Origin: Candidatus Peregrinibacteria bacterium
GTDB taxonomy: Bacteria; Patescibacteriota; Gracilibacteria; UBA1369; LOWO2-01-FULL-3
Assembly (NCBI GenBank): GCA_016186245.1
Contig: JACPLZ010000026.1
Span: 1-12,377 of the forward strand
Length of the DNA stretch: 12,377 nucleotides
Direction of reading: 5' to 3'
Below, piece after piece: positions 1 to 6,541 of this stretch. Each line of letters starts with the position of its first letter. Within the stretch, counting starts at the first letter, position 1. The translations under genes were made by a program, and so were the position numbers. The notes below the pieces were generated by a model. It did no database searches, was not told the origin of the DNA, and saw only the letters and a list, made by a program, of their open reading frames with translations.

Positions 1-465
1 ATCGTTCATGGATTTTTGAGGTTAATTTTTCCAGGAGGTTATTATAGGGGATTATGGAGAAAATACAATGCTTTAAGGCAGAAACAAAGTTTTGTGCTAG
101 ATGGAACACTTTCGAAATATGAAAAAGCAGCGGATAACATCAAACGTTCATTAAAACATGATAGACCAGTCTTCATTTTTTATATATATCAACAACCAGA
201 AGTAGCATGGAAATTCACTCGAGCACGGGAAAAAATAGATGGGAGAAATATCCCGAAACCAGCATTTATTAAACAATTCCTGGAGGCTAAAAAAACAGTA
301 AAACTGATTTCTGATGAGTTTGGTGATGATGTAAGTATTTTCTTGGTGAAAAAGGATTTTGAAAAAAACACAGTCGAAAGTCTTGCAAAAATATCAAATA
401 ATATGTCGATTGACGATTATTTTGAAAAAAATTATACTGAGAACGATCTTGAAAAATGCTTATGA
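1..465 (+). CDS. Zeta-toxin-like P-loop kinase, C-terminal part (5' end outside window)
   Basis: The frame is open from base 1, so the true start and the Walker A loop lie upstream; the TTG at 16 is unlikely to be the start. Numbering from that TTG, residues 27-31 read FVLDGT, like the aspartate-containing strand of zeta toxin/PezT kinases. A beta strand (VFIFYIYQQP) follows, then AWKFTRARE and DGRNIP, in which R71 and R77 match the paired phosphate-binding arginines of the family. Family members phosphorylate UDP-N-acetylglucosamine, blocking peptidoglycan synthesis, or other small substrates. No epsilon-type antitoxin is visible; the next ORF overlaps this stop codon. The DNA is AT-richer than the rest of the window, which suggests transfer. 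The kinase family call is fairly secure; toxicity is inferred. Confidence 0.72.
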   Translation: MVHGFLRLIFPGGYYRGLWRKYNALRQKQSFVLDGTLSKYEKAADNIKRSLKHDRPVFIFYIYQQPEVAWKFTRAREKIDGRNIPKPAFIKQFLEAKKTVKLISDEFGDDVSIFLVKKDFEKNTVESLAKISNNMSIDDYFEKNYTENDLEKCL

Positions 466-638
466 AAATATTCCATCTGTTAAAAAAATCAAGCAAAGTG
501 GCAAAGATGGGAAGGTTTGCCGAGTTTTTTTTGCATGCTTCTGAAAAAAAGAAAAAAGATGTGTTTAAAAAAGCTGCTCATAAAGCGAACAAAGAACAAA
601 GAGAATTGTTGACGAGCGCTCGTCTAAAAACGAGCTAA
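456..638 (+). CDS. Small basic protein overlapping the zeta-like kinase
   Basis: This ORF encodes 60 residues and is lysine-rich, with a predicted helical body (ASEKKKKDVFKKAAHKANKEQ). It overlaps the kinase stop codon. A second in-frame ATG at 462 forms an ATGA overlap with the kinase TGA (463-465) and would give 58 residues; translational coupling is likely with either start. There is no signal peptide or membrane segment. It is not a member of the epsilon or PezA antitoxin families as far as can be seen. Its place directly after a zeta-like kinase, with the same AT-rich composition, makes it a candidate partner or antidote, but this is inference only. Its 3' end contains a palindrome (611-624). 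Confidence 0.55.
   Translation: MLMKIFHLLKKSSKVAKMGRFAEFFLHASEKKKKDVFKKAAHKANKEQRELLTSARLKTS
611..635 (+). repeat. Palindrome with alternative stem before alr
   Basis: GACGAGCGCTCGTC (611-624) is a perfect 14-bp palindrome. Its right half, GCTCGT (618-623), can also pair with ACGAGC (630-635) across a 6-nt loop. It lies in the last codons of the small ORF, 15 bases before the alr ATG. No T-run follows, so it is not an ordinary terminator. It could be a protein-binding site or an RNA stem that tunes alr expression. Confidence 0.45.
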
Positions 639-649
639 AACCTCCAATC

Positions 650-1795
650 ATGATACTGACGACCCCTATTGGAATTTATCAGGAACTCACCTGGGTGGAA
701 ATTTCAAAAAATGCGCTCGTAAATAATATCAGGCAGTTCCGAAAACTGGTCGGTGAAAAAGTCCTGATTTGCCCATGTGTTAAGGCAAACGCCTATGGGC
801 ATGGGCTTGCGCAGACCGCCCGGATTTTTGCGGAGGCTGGCGCGGATTGGCTGGCGGTAAATGCTCTGTATGAAGCCAAGGCACTTCAAAAATCCGGCAT
901 TCAGATTCCAATTTACATAATGGGTCATGTGCCACTGGATTCCCTGGAAGAAGCAATGGATTTTCGGCTGGTTGTGTATGATCCGAAAACGATTGAACGG
1001 CTTGGTGAAATCGGCCGGCCTGTAAAAATTCATCTAAAGGTGGAAACCGGAAATAACAGGCAGGGGGTTTTGATTGAGAATCTGCTGGATTTTGCGCAAA
1101 AAATTCAAAATCATAAAAATATAGAACTGGAAGGGCTGGCCACACATTTTGCCAATATTGAGGACACTACGGATCATTCCTACGCGGAGTTACAGTTGCG
1201 GCGATTTCATCAGGCGATTGATTTGCTGGAAAAAGCAGGCATTCATATTCCGATAAAACATTGCGCAAATTCCGCGGCCACGATTCTTTTTCCAAAAACC
1301 CATTTTCAAATGGTGCGCCCTGGAATTGCCGCTTATGGCATGTGGCCATCAAAAGAGACCTATGTTGCCTTTGCGAAAGAAAGAGCCGATGGATTCGAAT
1401 TGAAGCCGGCTTTTACATGGAAAACAAAAATCGCGCAGATTAAAAAAATTCCTTCGGGAGAATGTGTTGGCTATGGATGCACATATAAGACAACCAGGGA
1501 AACACGTCTGGCGATTTTGCCAATTGGGTATTATGACGGCTATGACAGAGGGGTACATGGAGCGTATGTGTTGATTCATGGACAAAGGGTGCCTGTCAGA
1601 GGAAGAGTCTGTATGAATATTATTATGGTTGATGTAAGCGATATTTCCGATGTAAAGCTGGAGGATGAGGTTGTTTTGATCGGGCGGGATGGTAATGAGG
1701 AGATCAGTGCGGAACTTTTTGGAAATTGGGCCGGAACGATCAATTATGAAATTACTACGAGAGTGAATGAGAGGATAGAAAGGCGAATTGTCTGA
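650..1795 (+). CDS. alr: Alanine racemase
   Basis: This is a PLP enzyme that interconverts L- and D-alanine in the cytosol, supplying D-Ala for peptidoglycan. It is 381 residues long, normal for the family. The N-terminal barrel starts at ELTWVEISKNAL and carries VKANAYGHG with PLP lysine K45. GNNRQG supplies R137, VRPG supplies R223 near the pyridine nitrogen, and GYG holds the second catalytic base Y275. GRVCMN (319-323) replaces the usual GRVCMD, a mild variation near the active site. ATG 650 is the only reasonable start in frame: upstream codons are open but offer no standard start near the conserved N-terminus. It lies 11 bp after the small ORF and may be co-transcribed with it. With ddl downstream it covers the D-Ala branch of wall synthesis. 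Confidence 0.95.
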   Translation: MILTTPIGIYQELTWVEISKNALVNNIRQFRKLVGEKVLICPCVKANAYGHGLAQTARIFAEAGADWLAVNALYEAKALQKSGIQIPIYIMGHVPLDSLEEAMDFRLVVYDPKTIERLGEIGRPVKIHLKVETGNNRQGVLIENLLDFAQKIQNHKNIELEGLATHFANIEDTTDHSYAELQLRRFHQAIDLLEKAGIHIPIKHCANSAATILFPKTHFQMVRPGIAAYGMWPSKETYVAFAKERADGFELKPAFTWKTKIAQIKKIPSGECVGYGCTYKTTRETRLAILPIGYYDGYDRGVHGAYVLIHGQRVPVRGRVCMNIIMVDVSDISDVKLEDEVVLIGRDGNEEISAELFGNWAGTINYEITTRVNERIERRIV

Positions 1796-1825
1796 TCATA
1801 TGGGATTTTTTTTGGTAACTTTTAT

Positions 1826-1854
1826 TTGCATAAATTGTTTTTTTGTTGTAGAAT
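1826..1854 (+). promoter_or_regulatory. Promoter of the SLH protein gene
   Basis: TTGCAT (1826-1831) and TAGAAT (1849-1854) are separated by 17 bp, giving a transcript start near 1861 and a leader of about 24 nt. A second -10-like TATAAT lies at 1862-1867 but has only a T-run at the -35 position. The leader is A-rich and has no Shine-Dalgarno sequence. Confidence 0.55.
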
Positions 1855-1884
1855 ATACTCGTATAATAAAATAAAAACCAAAAC

Positions 1885-3951
1885 ATGTACAAAAAAATCA
1901 CAAATCAGTTGTTGGTGGCGCTGGGCGCTGCAATCGTAGGCGTCTTCGTTATTGTTGTTTCTGTCGCATCAGAAGAGAGCGCCTATACGGCAAGCCTGTT
2001 TCCCGACGTTGCGAGCGAACACGAAAACGGTGAAGCAATTGCATATGTGAGAAATCAGGGCATTGTGACCGGATATGACGATGGAACATACCGCCCCGAC
2101 AACCGGATAAATCGCGCTGAATTTACGAAAATTATTGTAGAGGCACGCTTCCCTGGCGAGGCGGCGGGGACATATTGCTTTCCCGACGTAACCGATCTTT
2201 GGTACGCAAAATATGTATGTACCGCAAAAGACAAGGCGATAATTGCAGGTTATCCTGATGGTTCATTCAAACCCGGAGAAGCAATCAGTTTCGTCGAAGC
2301 GGCAAAAATAATTACCGCGACCTGGGGCAATACAGCGCAGCAGGCGGAAGTGTGGTATAAGCCATACACTGATTTCCTTGCAGATATGGGGACGATCCCA
2401 TTTTCAATACAAAGTTTTGACCAGCGCATAACACGCGCTGAAATGGCTGAAATGATCTATCGTATACATGGAAACGTGAAAGATAAACCGACTCTTGATT
2501 TTGACACATTGTCTACGCTGAGCAGTATATCCTGGAGTAGTATGGGTGAGCTCGAAAAAGCAGAAGTGAAAGATACAATACTAGCGCCTTTGTTGTTGGC
2601 TGCTGGCGGTAGCGGCGTTTCAGGGAAAGCTACAAATATCAGTGCAGAAATAGAAAAATCAGTGAGTGGAGATATCGGTGGAGGAAATAGCGGAGGCGTA
2701 ACAAGTGGAGGCGGAACCGGTGAAAATATAACTACTACTGGAAGTGTAAGCAACCGTGCAACGAGCGGAGGCGGTGGCGGTGGCGGTGGCGGTGGCGGTG
2801 GCGGTGGCGGAGGCGGAGGTGGTGGCGGTAGCAGCGTGAGTTTAAATGCCGCTCCAGCAGAGACGACTCCTGTCGTCGTGACGCCAACATCTAAAATTTT
2901 TGCAGGGAAATCTTGCGTAAGCAATCCCAACATCAAATTAACCGCGTCATTCTTTGATCCGGCAAATATCCAGTTTATAAGGCTTCCAGGCGCTGCCATA
3001 GGAGGCTATATTTCAAACGACAGCATGATCAGCACCATTACAAGCGCAACCGATCTGCCGGTATATGCTCCGGTTGACATGGATCTTATGTCGGTACAGT
3101 ACGGTGTCGACTCGAGTGGTCCGCAATATATACTACACTTCCAGGCAAGCTGTGAAATCGCTGTTAAGTTCCAAAGAATAGACCCAGTAGATTCCATAAA
3201 AGATATCCTGGGACCTCTACCAGCAAGCGGCCCAATGAATACAGAAGTTACCTTAAACGGCAGTTCACCTCTGAGGTTTTCCGCAGGGGACATTATCGGA
3301 TATGTAAAATCGCCAAATCGCCAAACAGTCGATTTCTTTTACATCGGACTTTCCAACGCGACAACGACAAATAATTTCAATAAATGGCGCGATACTTCCG
3401 GAGCTTACTTTGATGATTATTATGCAGAATGTCCTTACGAATATTTCTCAGATGATGCCATTAAGACAGGATATTATGCGAAATTTGCGACTTATTATCC
3501 GATTACCCCACAGGGCACAACGCGCACACTTGTTCCGGGGGCAATATGCCGTGATGTGGATGCCTATCAAACGACCGGCAGTGTCGGCGGCAAATGGCAC
3601 GACAGCAATGTGGTGCGGGAATGGGATGGAGTAGATGATGGCAGCGGAGACAATTTTACGCTGCCCAATACCATTGTATTCGGCATGAATTTATCGGAGC
3701 AATATGTCGTAATTGGCAGAAACAACGAATACGACAGGTTAAACCCGCCTGCATTTATAAATATCGCAAGCACAACATTCAAAAAACCGTCTGAAATAAC
3801 CGGCGAACATTGTTATGAGGCCGATAATTCCGACCGAATTATCTATGTGCGCCGAAATTCGGATACGGAAATAAGCGTATATGTAAACGACAATGCCGTC
3901 ACATGTCCTGCGTCGTTTCCGGCCCAGGGCGGCGTTACATATTACCGTTGA
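1885..3951 (+). CDS. Exported S-layer homology (SLH) protein with polyglycine linker
   Basis: A surface protein of 688 residues. A hydrophobic segment (about 8-30) is a signal peptide or membrane anchor. Three SLH-type repeats follow: about 39-85 (FPDV, GIVTGYDDGTYRPDNRINRAEF), 99-143 (FPDV, GYPDGSFKPG) and a weaker one at 157-195. SLH repeats bind secondary wall polymers. C98 and C112 flank the start of the second repeat and could form a disulfide. Residues 220-330 are a low-complexity Gly/Ser/Thr linker with 21 consecutive glycines (295-315). The C-terminal part (about 335-688) has six cysteines and is unrecognised; it may be a beta-rich adhesive or enzymatic domain. ATG 1885 is chosen because the signal segment follows at once. 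A strong inverted repeat begins 8 bp after the stop. Confidence 0.88.
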   Translation: MYKKITNQLLVALGAAIVGVFVIVVSVASEESAYTASLFPDVASEHENGEAIAYVRNQGIVTGYDDGTYRPDNRINRAEFTKIIVEARFPGEAAGTYCFPDVTDLWYAKYVCTAKDKAIIAGYPDGSFKPGEAISFVEAAKIITATWGNTAQQAEVWYKPYTDFLADMGTIPFSIQSFDQRITRAEMAEMIYRIHGNVKDKPTLDFDTLSTLSSISWSSMGELEKAEVKDTILAPLLLAAGGSGVSGKATNISAEIEKSVSGDIGGGNSGGVTSGGGTGENITTTGSVSNRATSGGGGGGGGGGGGGGGGGGGGGSSVSLNAAPAETTPVVVTPTSKIFAGKSCVSNPNIKLTASFFDPANIQFIRLPGAAIGGYISNDSMISTITSATDLPVYAPVDMDLMSVQYGVDSSGPQYILHFQASCEIAVKFQRIDPVDSIKDILGPLPASGPMNTEVTLNGSSPLRFSAGDIIGYVKSPNRQTVDFFYIGLSNATTTNNFNKWRDTSGAYFDDYYAECPYEYFSDDAIKTGYYAKFATYYPITPQGTTRTLVPGAICRDVDAYQTTGSVGGKWHDSNVVREWDGVDDGSGDNFTLPNTIVFGMNLSEQYVVIGRNNEYDRLNPPAFINIASTTFKKPSEITGEHCYEADNSDRIIYVRRNSDTEISVYVNDNAVTCPASFPAQGGVTYYR
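2767..2829 (+). repeat. GGCGGT hexamer tandem repeat encoding 21 glycines
   Basis: The hexamer GGCGGT repeats 6.5 times in a row (2770-2808), flanked by related GGA/GGT/GGC codons. All 21 codons are glycine. Gain or loss of hexamers keeps the reading frame, so slippage would change linker length rather than switch the gene off. The minus strand carries a proline-rich shadow frame here. Confidence 0.9.
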
Positions 3952-3958
3952 CGCGACC

Positions 3959-4008
3959 GGGAAACCTCTGAAAATTTCGTCACGGTCAGGACTTTTTCAG
4001 AGGTTCCC
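3959..4008 (+). terminator. Strong inverted repeat between the SLH gene and ddl
   Basis: The left arm 3959-3974 (GGGAAACCTCTGAAAA) pairs with 3994-4008 (TTTTCAGAGGTTCCC), giving 15 pairs with one bulged A and a 19-nt loop. It starts 8 bp after the SLH stop. There is no T-run after it, so it may terminate by another mechanism or protect the 3' end. Its right arm contains the likely -35 of ddl. Confidence 0.5.
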
Positions 4009-4022
4009 TGGTGTGCTATCAT
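3994..4022 (+). promoter_or_regulatory. Promoter of ddl, probably leaderless
   Basis: TTTTCA (3994-3999), 17 bp, then an extended -10, TGC TATCAT (4014-4022). The -10 ends 6 nt before the ATG at 4029, which places the expected transcript start on the A of the start codon. Confidence 0.5.
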
Positions 4023-4028
4023 GGCCGC

Positions 4029-5108
4029 ATGAAAAAGTTGAAGGTCGGTGTGGTTTTTGGAGGGCGGAGCGGCGAACACGAGGTTTCTCTTGTGTCCGCA
4101 GCCTCGGTTATTAAGGCTTTGAGTCCTGAAAAATATGAGGTTGCAGAAATAGGAATTACTTTTGGCGGAGAATGGCTGACCGGTCAAAATTGCCTGGAAA
4201 GCTTTAGAAGTGGCCGGCTCGAAAATCTGGAAAGTATTTCACTCCCAACCAATAATCCACTGCCGTTTGCCGATATTATTTTTCCTGTTCTGCATGGGCC
4301 ATACGGGGAAGACGGCACAATCCAGGGACTGTTGGAAATGCTGAAAATTCCCTATGTTGGATGCGGAGTTTTGGCTTCGTCTACGGCAATGGATAAACTG
4401 CAAAGTAAGGCGATTTTTTTCGCGGCCGGATTGCCTGTCTGCCCGTATTTGGGATTTACCAGAGTGGAATGGGAAAAAGAGCCGGAAAAAATTCTCAAAA
4501 GAATAAATGATGAACTGGGAATATCGTGTTTTATCAAACCTGCGAATATGGGTTCATCTGTGGGCATAAGCAAAGTCAAAAACCCTGGAGAATTGAAACC
4601 GGCCATTGATTTGGCGGCGAAGTTTGACAGAAGAATTCTGGCGGAAAAGGCAATCAATGCGCGTGAAATCGAATGTGCGGTTTTGGGGAATGATGATCCG
4701 ATTGCCGCGCCGCTTGGCGAAATAATTGTTGGCGGAGAATTCTATGATTTTAACGATAAATATGTCAATGGCGTTTCCAGGGCTGAAATACCGGCAAAAC
4801 TGGACAGTGTGACGGCAGTGAAAATTCAAAAAATATCCATTGAGGCTTATAAGGCGTTGGACTGTAGCGGGCTTGCGAGAGTGGACAGCTTTGTCGACAG
4901 GGATTCCGGTGAAATTTTCATAAATGAAATCAATACCATGCCCGGATTTACTTCCATAAGCATGTATCCCAAAATGATGCTGGAAAATGGAATAAGCTAC
5001 GAGGAGCTTGTGGATCGGTTGATCGGGTTTGGAATGGAGAGATTCAAGGATAAACAAAAAAATCAGATCAAGTTTGATAGCGGGAGCGAATGGTTCAGAA
5101 AAATCTGA
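4029..5108 (+). CDS. ddl: D-alanine--D-alanine ligase
   Basis: A cytosolic ATP-grasp enzyme that joins two D-Ala molecules for the peptidoglycan precursor. It is 359 residues from ATG 4029. That start puts KVGVVFGGRSGEHEVS at the very N-terminus, as in the family, and matches a -10 at leaderless distance; GTG 4011 would add six atypical residues. Motifs: GEHE with E16, HGPYGEDGT (89-97), FIKPANMGSSVGIS with K170 and S176-S177, EIECAVLG (213-220), FYDFNDKY (238-245) and NEINTMPGFT (299-308), which holds the metal and phosphate ligands. The tyrosine in the DKY loop fits a D-Ala-D-Ala rather than D-Ala-D-Lac enzyme. The last codons, including the stop, lie inside a palindromic element (5097-5220). 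Confidence 0.95.
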   Translation: MKKLKVGVVFGGRSGEHEVSLVSAASVIKALSPEKYEVAEIGITFGGEWLTGQNCLESFRSGRLENLESISLPTNNPLPFADIIFPVLHGPYGEDGTIQGLLEMLKIPYVGCGVLASSTAMDKLQSKAIFFAAGLPVCPYLGFTRVEWEKEPEKILKRINDELGISCFIKPANMGSSVGISKVKNPGELKPAIDLAAKFDRRILAEKAINAREIECAVLGNDDPIAAPLGEIIVGGEFYDFNDKYVNGVSRAEIPAKLDSVTAVKIQKISIEAYKALDCSGLARVDSFVDRDSGEIFINEINTMPGFTSISMYPKMMLENGISYEELVDRLIGFGMERFKDKQKNQIKFDSGSEWFRKI

Positions 5109-5220
5109 AAATCGCGCATTGCTTTGTCAGCTGCGCTATTTTCTACTTGCCGTATCAATAAATACGGCTTCGGCGAAAATAGCTTGCTTCCTTGCACTGC
5201 ATCGATTTTCAGATTTTTCT
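5097..5220. repeat. Palindromic intergenic element, copy A
   Basis: It has perfect 18-bp terminal inverted repeats: AGAAAAATCTGAAAATCG (5097-5114) and its complement (5203-5220). Nested inside are a 9-bp stem, GCTATTTTC (5135-5143) with GAAAATAGC (5175-5183), and a 7-bp hairpin, GCCGTAT (5149-5155) with ATACGGC (5162-5168), loop CAATAA. Its left arm encodes the last residues and TGA stop of ddl. A related copy lies at 12007-12131. It may act as a terminator or 3'-end processing structure between ddl and the ftsA-like gene. Confidence 0.85.
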
Positions 5221-5240
5221 CGAAAAAATTATGCATCGCA

Positions 5241-5269
5241 TTGCCCCTCCATCCTTTTTTGTTTATATT
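5241..5269 (+). promoter_or_regulatory. Promoter of the ftsA-like gene
   Basis: TTGCCC (5241-5246) and TATATT (5264-5269) have a 17-bp spacer. The -10 ends 9 nt before the ATG at 5279, giving a leader of about 3 nt, close to leaderless. This supports starting the protein at 5279 rather than 5192. Confidence 0.5.
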
Positions 5270-5278
5270 CTGTTGGCT

Positions 5279-6532
5279 ATGAGATTATTTCGACGCATCA
5301 AAAAGAGGACCAGCGATGCCTATTTTTTAGCCCTGGATATCGGAACAGACGTTGTAAAAGCGCTTGTCTGCGAAGCCCAGGGGAATAAAGGCAAAATTCT
5401 TGGCGTGGGCAGACGGCAGCAAAAGTTGGGGGATATGCAGGCGGGAGTGGTAACGGATATCGCGTCTGTGATTGCCAATTGCCAAAATGCCATACGCGAC
5501 GCGGAAAACATGGCTGGCGTGTCAACGGAAAAGATGATCCTTGGTATTTCCGGCGAGCTGGTAAAAGGCGCTACAACCACTACGAGCTATGTCCGCAGGG
5601 ACGCAAACAGCAAAATAGATCTGGCGGAATTGAAAAATATCGTCCACAAAGTCCAATGGCGCGCGTTTGACCAGGTGCGAAGCCAATTGGCCGATGAAAC
5701 CGGCTATAATGAAATTGATGTAAAACTTGTGAATGCGGCGATTGTTGATGTGAGAATAGACGGCTACAGGGTTACAAATCCAATAGGTTTCCAGGGAAAA
5801 GAAGTTACCTTAAGCATTTTTAACGCGTTTGCGCCGCTTGTTCATTATGGTGCGTTGCAGACTATTGCCGCGGAAATCGATAAAGAGCTCCTCTCCATCG
5901 CGGCGGAGCCTTATGCCTTGACGCGCTGTCTGGGATATGAGGATGGCAGCCAATTCGGAGCCATTTTTATTGATGTCGGCGGAGGCACAACCGATGTCGC
6001 CGTAGTGAGAAATGGAGGAGTGGAAGGCACAAAAATGTTCACTCTCGGCGGCAGAATGTTTTCAAAAAGACTTTCCCAGGCTCTGAATATTTCTTTCAAG
6101 GAAGCCGAAGAAATTAAAATCGCCTACAGCGAGGATAAGCTCGAGCGGCAATCCCACCGCATTGTGCGTGAGGCCATGAAAACCGATTGCGATGTGTGGC
6201 TTTCCGGTGTTGTCCTGTCTCTGGAATCGTTCGAAAATGTTGATGTCCTTCCCTCCAAAATCCTCATTTCAGGGGGCGGGGCATACTTGCCGGAAATTAA
6301 AGAAACCCTGGAAACAAGGGAATGGATCCAGTCGCTTCCATTCAGTAAAAAACCGCAGATCAATTTCATCAATCCAAAAATGATCACCAATCTTGTCGAT
6401 GAAACAAAGCTGCTTTTAGATCATCAGGATATTGTTCCCATGGCTCTTGCAAATCTGGCTTTGAGTTTTATTGCGGAAGAACAGCAGCTCTCCAAACTCC
6501 TGAAAAAAGTGGTGCGTTTGATGCAAATGTAA
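5279..6532 (+). CDS. FtsA/PilM-type actin-like ATPase
   Basis: A cytosolic, membrane-associated protein of the actin/HSP70 fold, 417 residues from ATG 5279. The longer frame from 5192 would add 29 residues translated from the palindromic element and the promoter, so it is rejected. Motifs: phosphate-1 ALDIGTDVVKALV (18-30), a family-specific SHS2-like (1C) region at about 85-185, phosphate-2 IDVGGGTTD (231-239) and the adenosine loop ISGGGAYLP (330-338). The C-terminus (LSKLLKKVVRLMQM, 404-417) looks like an amphipathic membrane-targeting helix, as in FtsA. FtsA anchors FtsZ to the membrane; PilM is its type IV pilus relative. ddl lies upstream as in dcw clusters, but no ftsZ or pilN follows. 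The next gene starts 9 bp downstream, so the two are probably co-transcribed. I cannot decide between FtsA and PilM roles. Confidence 0.85.
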   Translation: MRLFRRIKKRTSDAYFLALDIGTDVVKALVCEAQGNKGKILGVGRRQQKLGDMQAGVVTDIASVIANCQNAIRDAENMAGVSTEKMILGISGELVKGATTTTSYVRRDANSKIDLAELKNIVHKVQWRAFDQVRSQLADETGYNEIDVKLVNAAIVDVRIDGYRVTNPIGFQGKEVTLSIFNAFAPLVHYGALQTIAAEIDKELLSIAAEPYALTRCLGYEDGSQFGAIFIDVGGGTTDVAVVRNGGVEGTKMFTLGGRMFSKRLSQALNISFKEAEEIKIAYSEDKLERQSHRIVREAMKTDCDVWLSGVVLSLESFENVDVLPSKILISGGGAYLPEIKETLETREWIQSLPFSKKPQINFINPKMITNLVDETKLLLDHQDIVPMALANLALSFIAEEQQLSKLLKKVVRLMQM

Positions 6533-6541
6533 AAATTCTTC

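Noticed and set aside
1793..1795. TGA recoding to glycine, as in Gracilibacteria
   Set aside because: TGA ends alr, the SLH gene and ddl just where the families normally end, and no gene has an internal TGA.
2457..2999. 180-residue minus-strand ORF with a polyproline run
   Set aside because: It is the reverse complement of the polyglycine-coding region of the SLH gene; it has no promoter, and the plus-strand protein has clear domains.
4554..5057. 167-residue minus-strand ORF
   Set aside because: It lies entirely within ddl, whose motifs are complete; the sequence has no recognisable domain.
5097..5220. CRISPR array
   Set aside because: Only inverted arms and one distant related copy exist; there are no regularly spaced direct repeats and no cas genes.
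5097..5220. Insertion sequence with transposase
   Set aside because: The element is only about 120 bp and contains no ORF. A non-autonomous element is possible, but no target-site duplication was seen.
5192..5278. Longer start for the FtsA-like protein
   Set aside because: The extra 29 residues would be translated from the palindromic element and the promoter region; family similarity begins after 5279.
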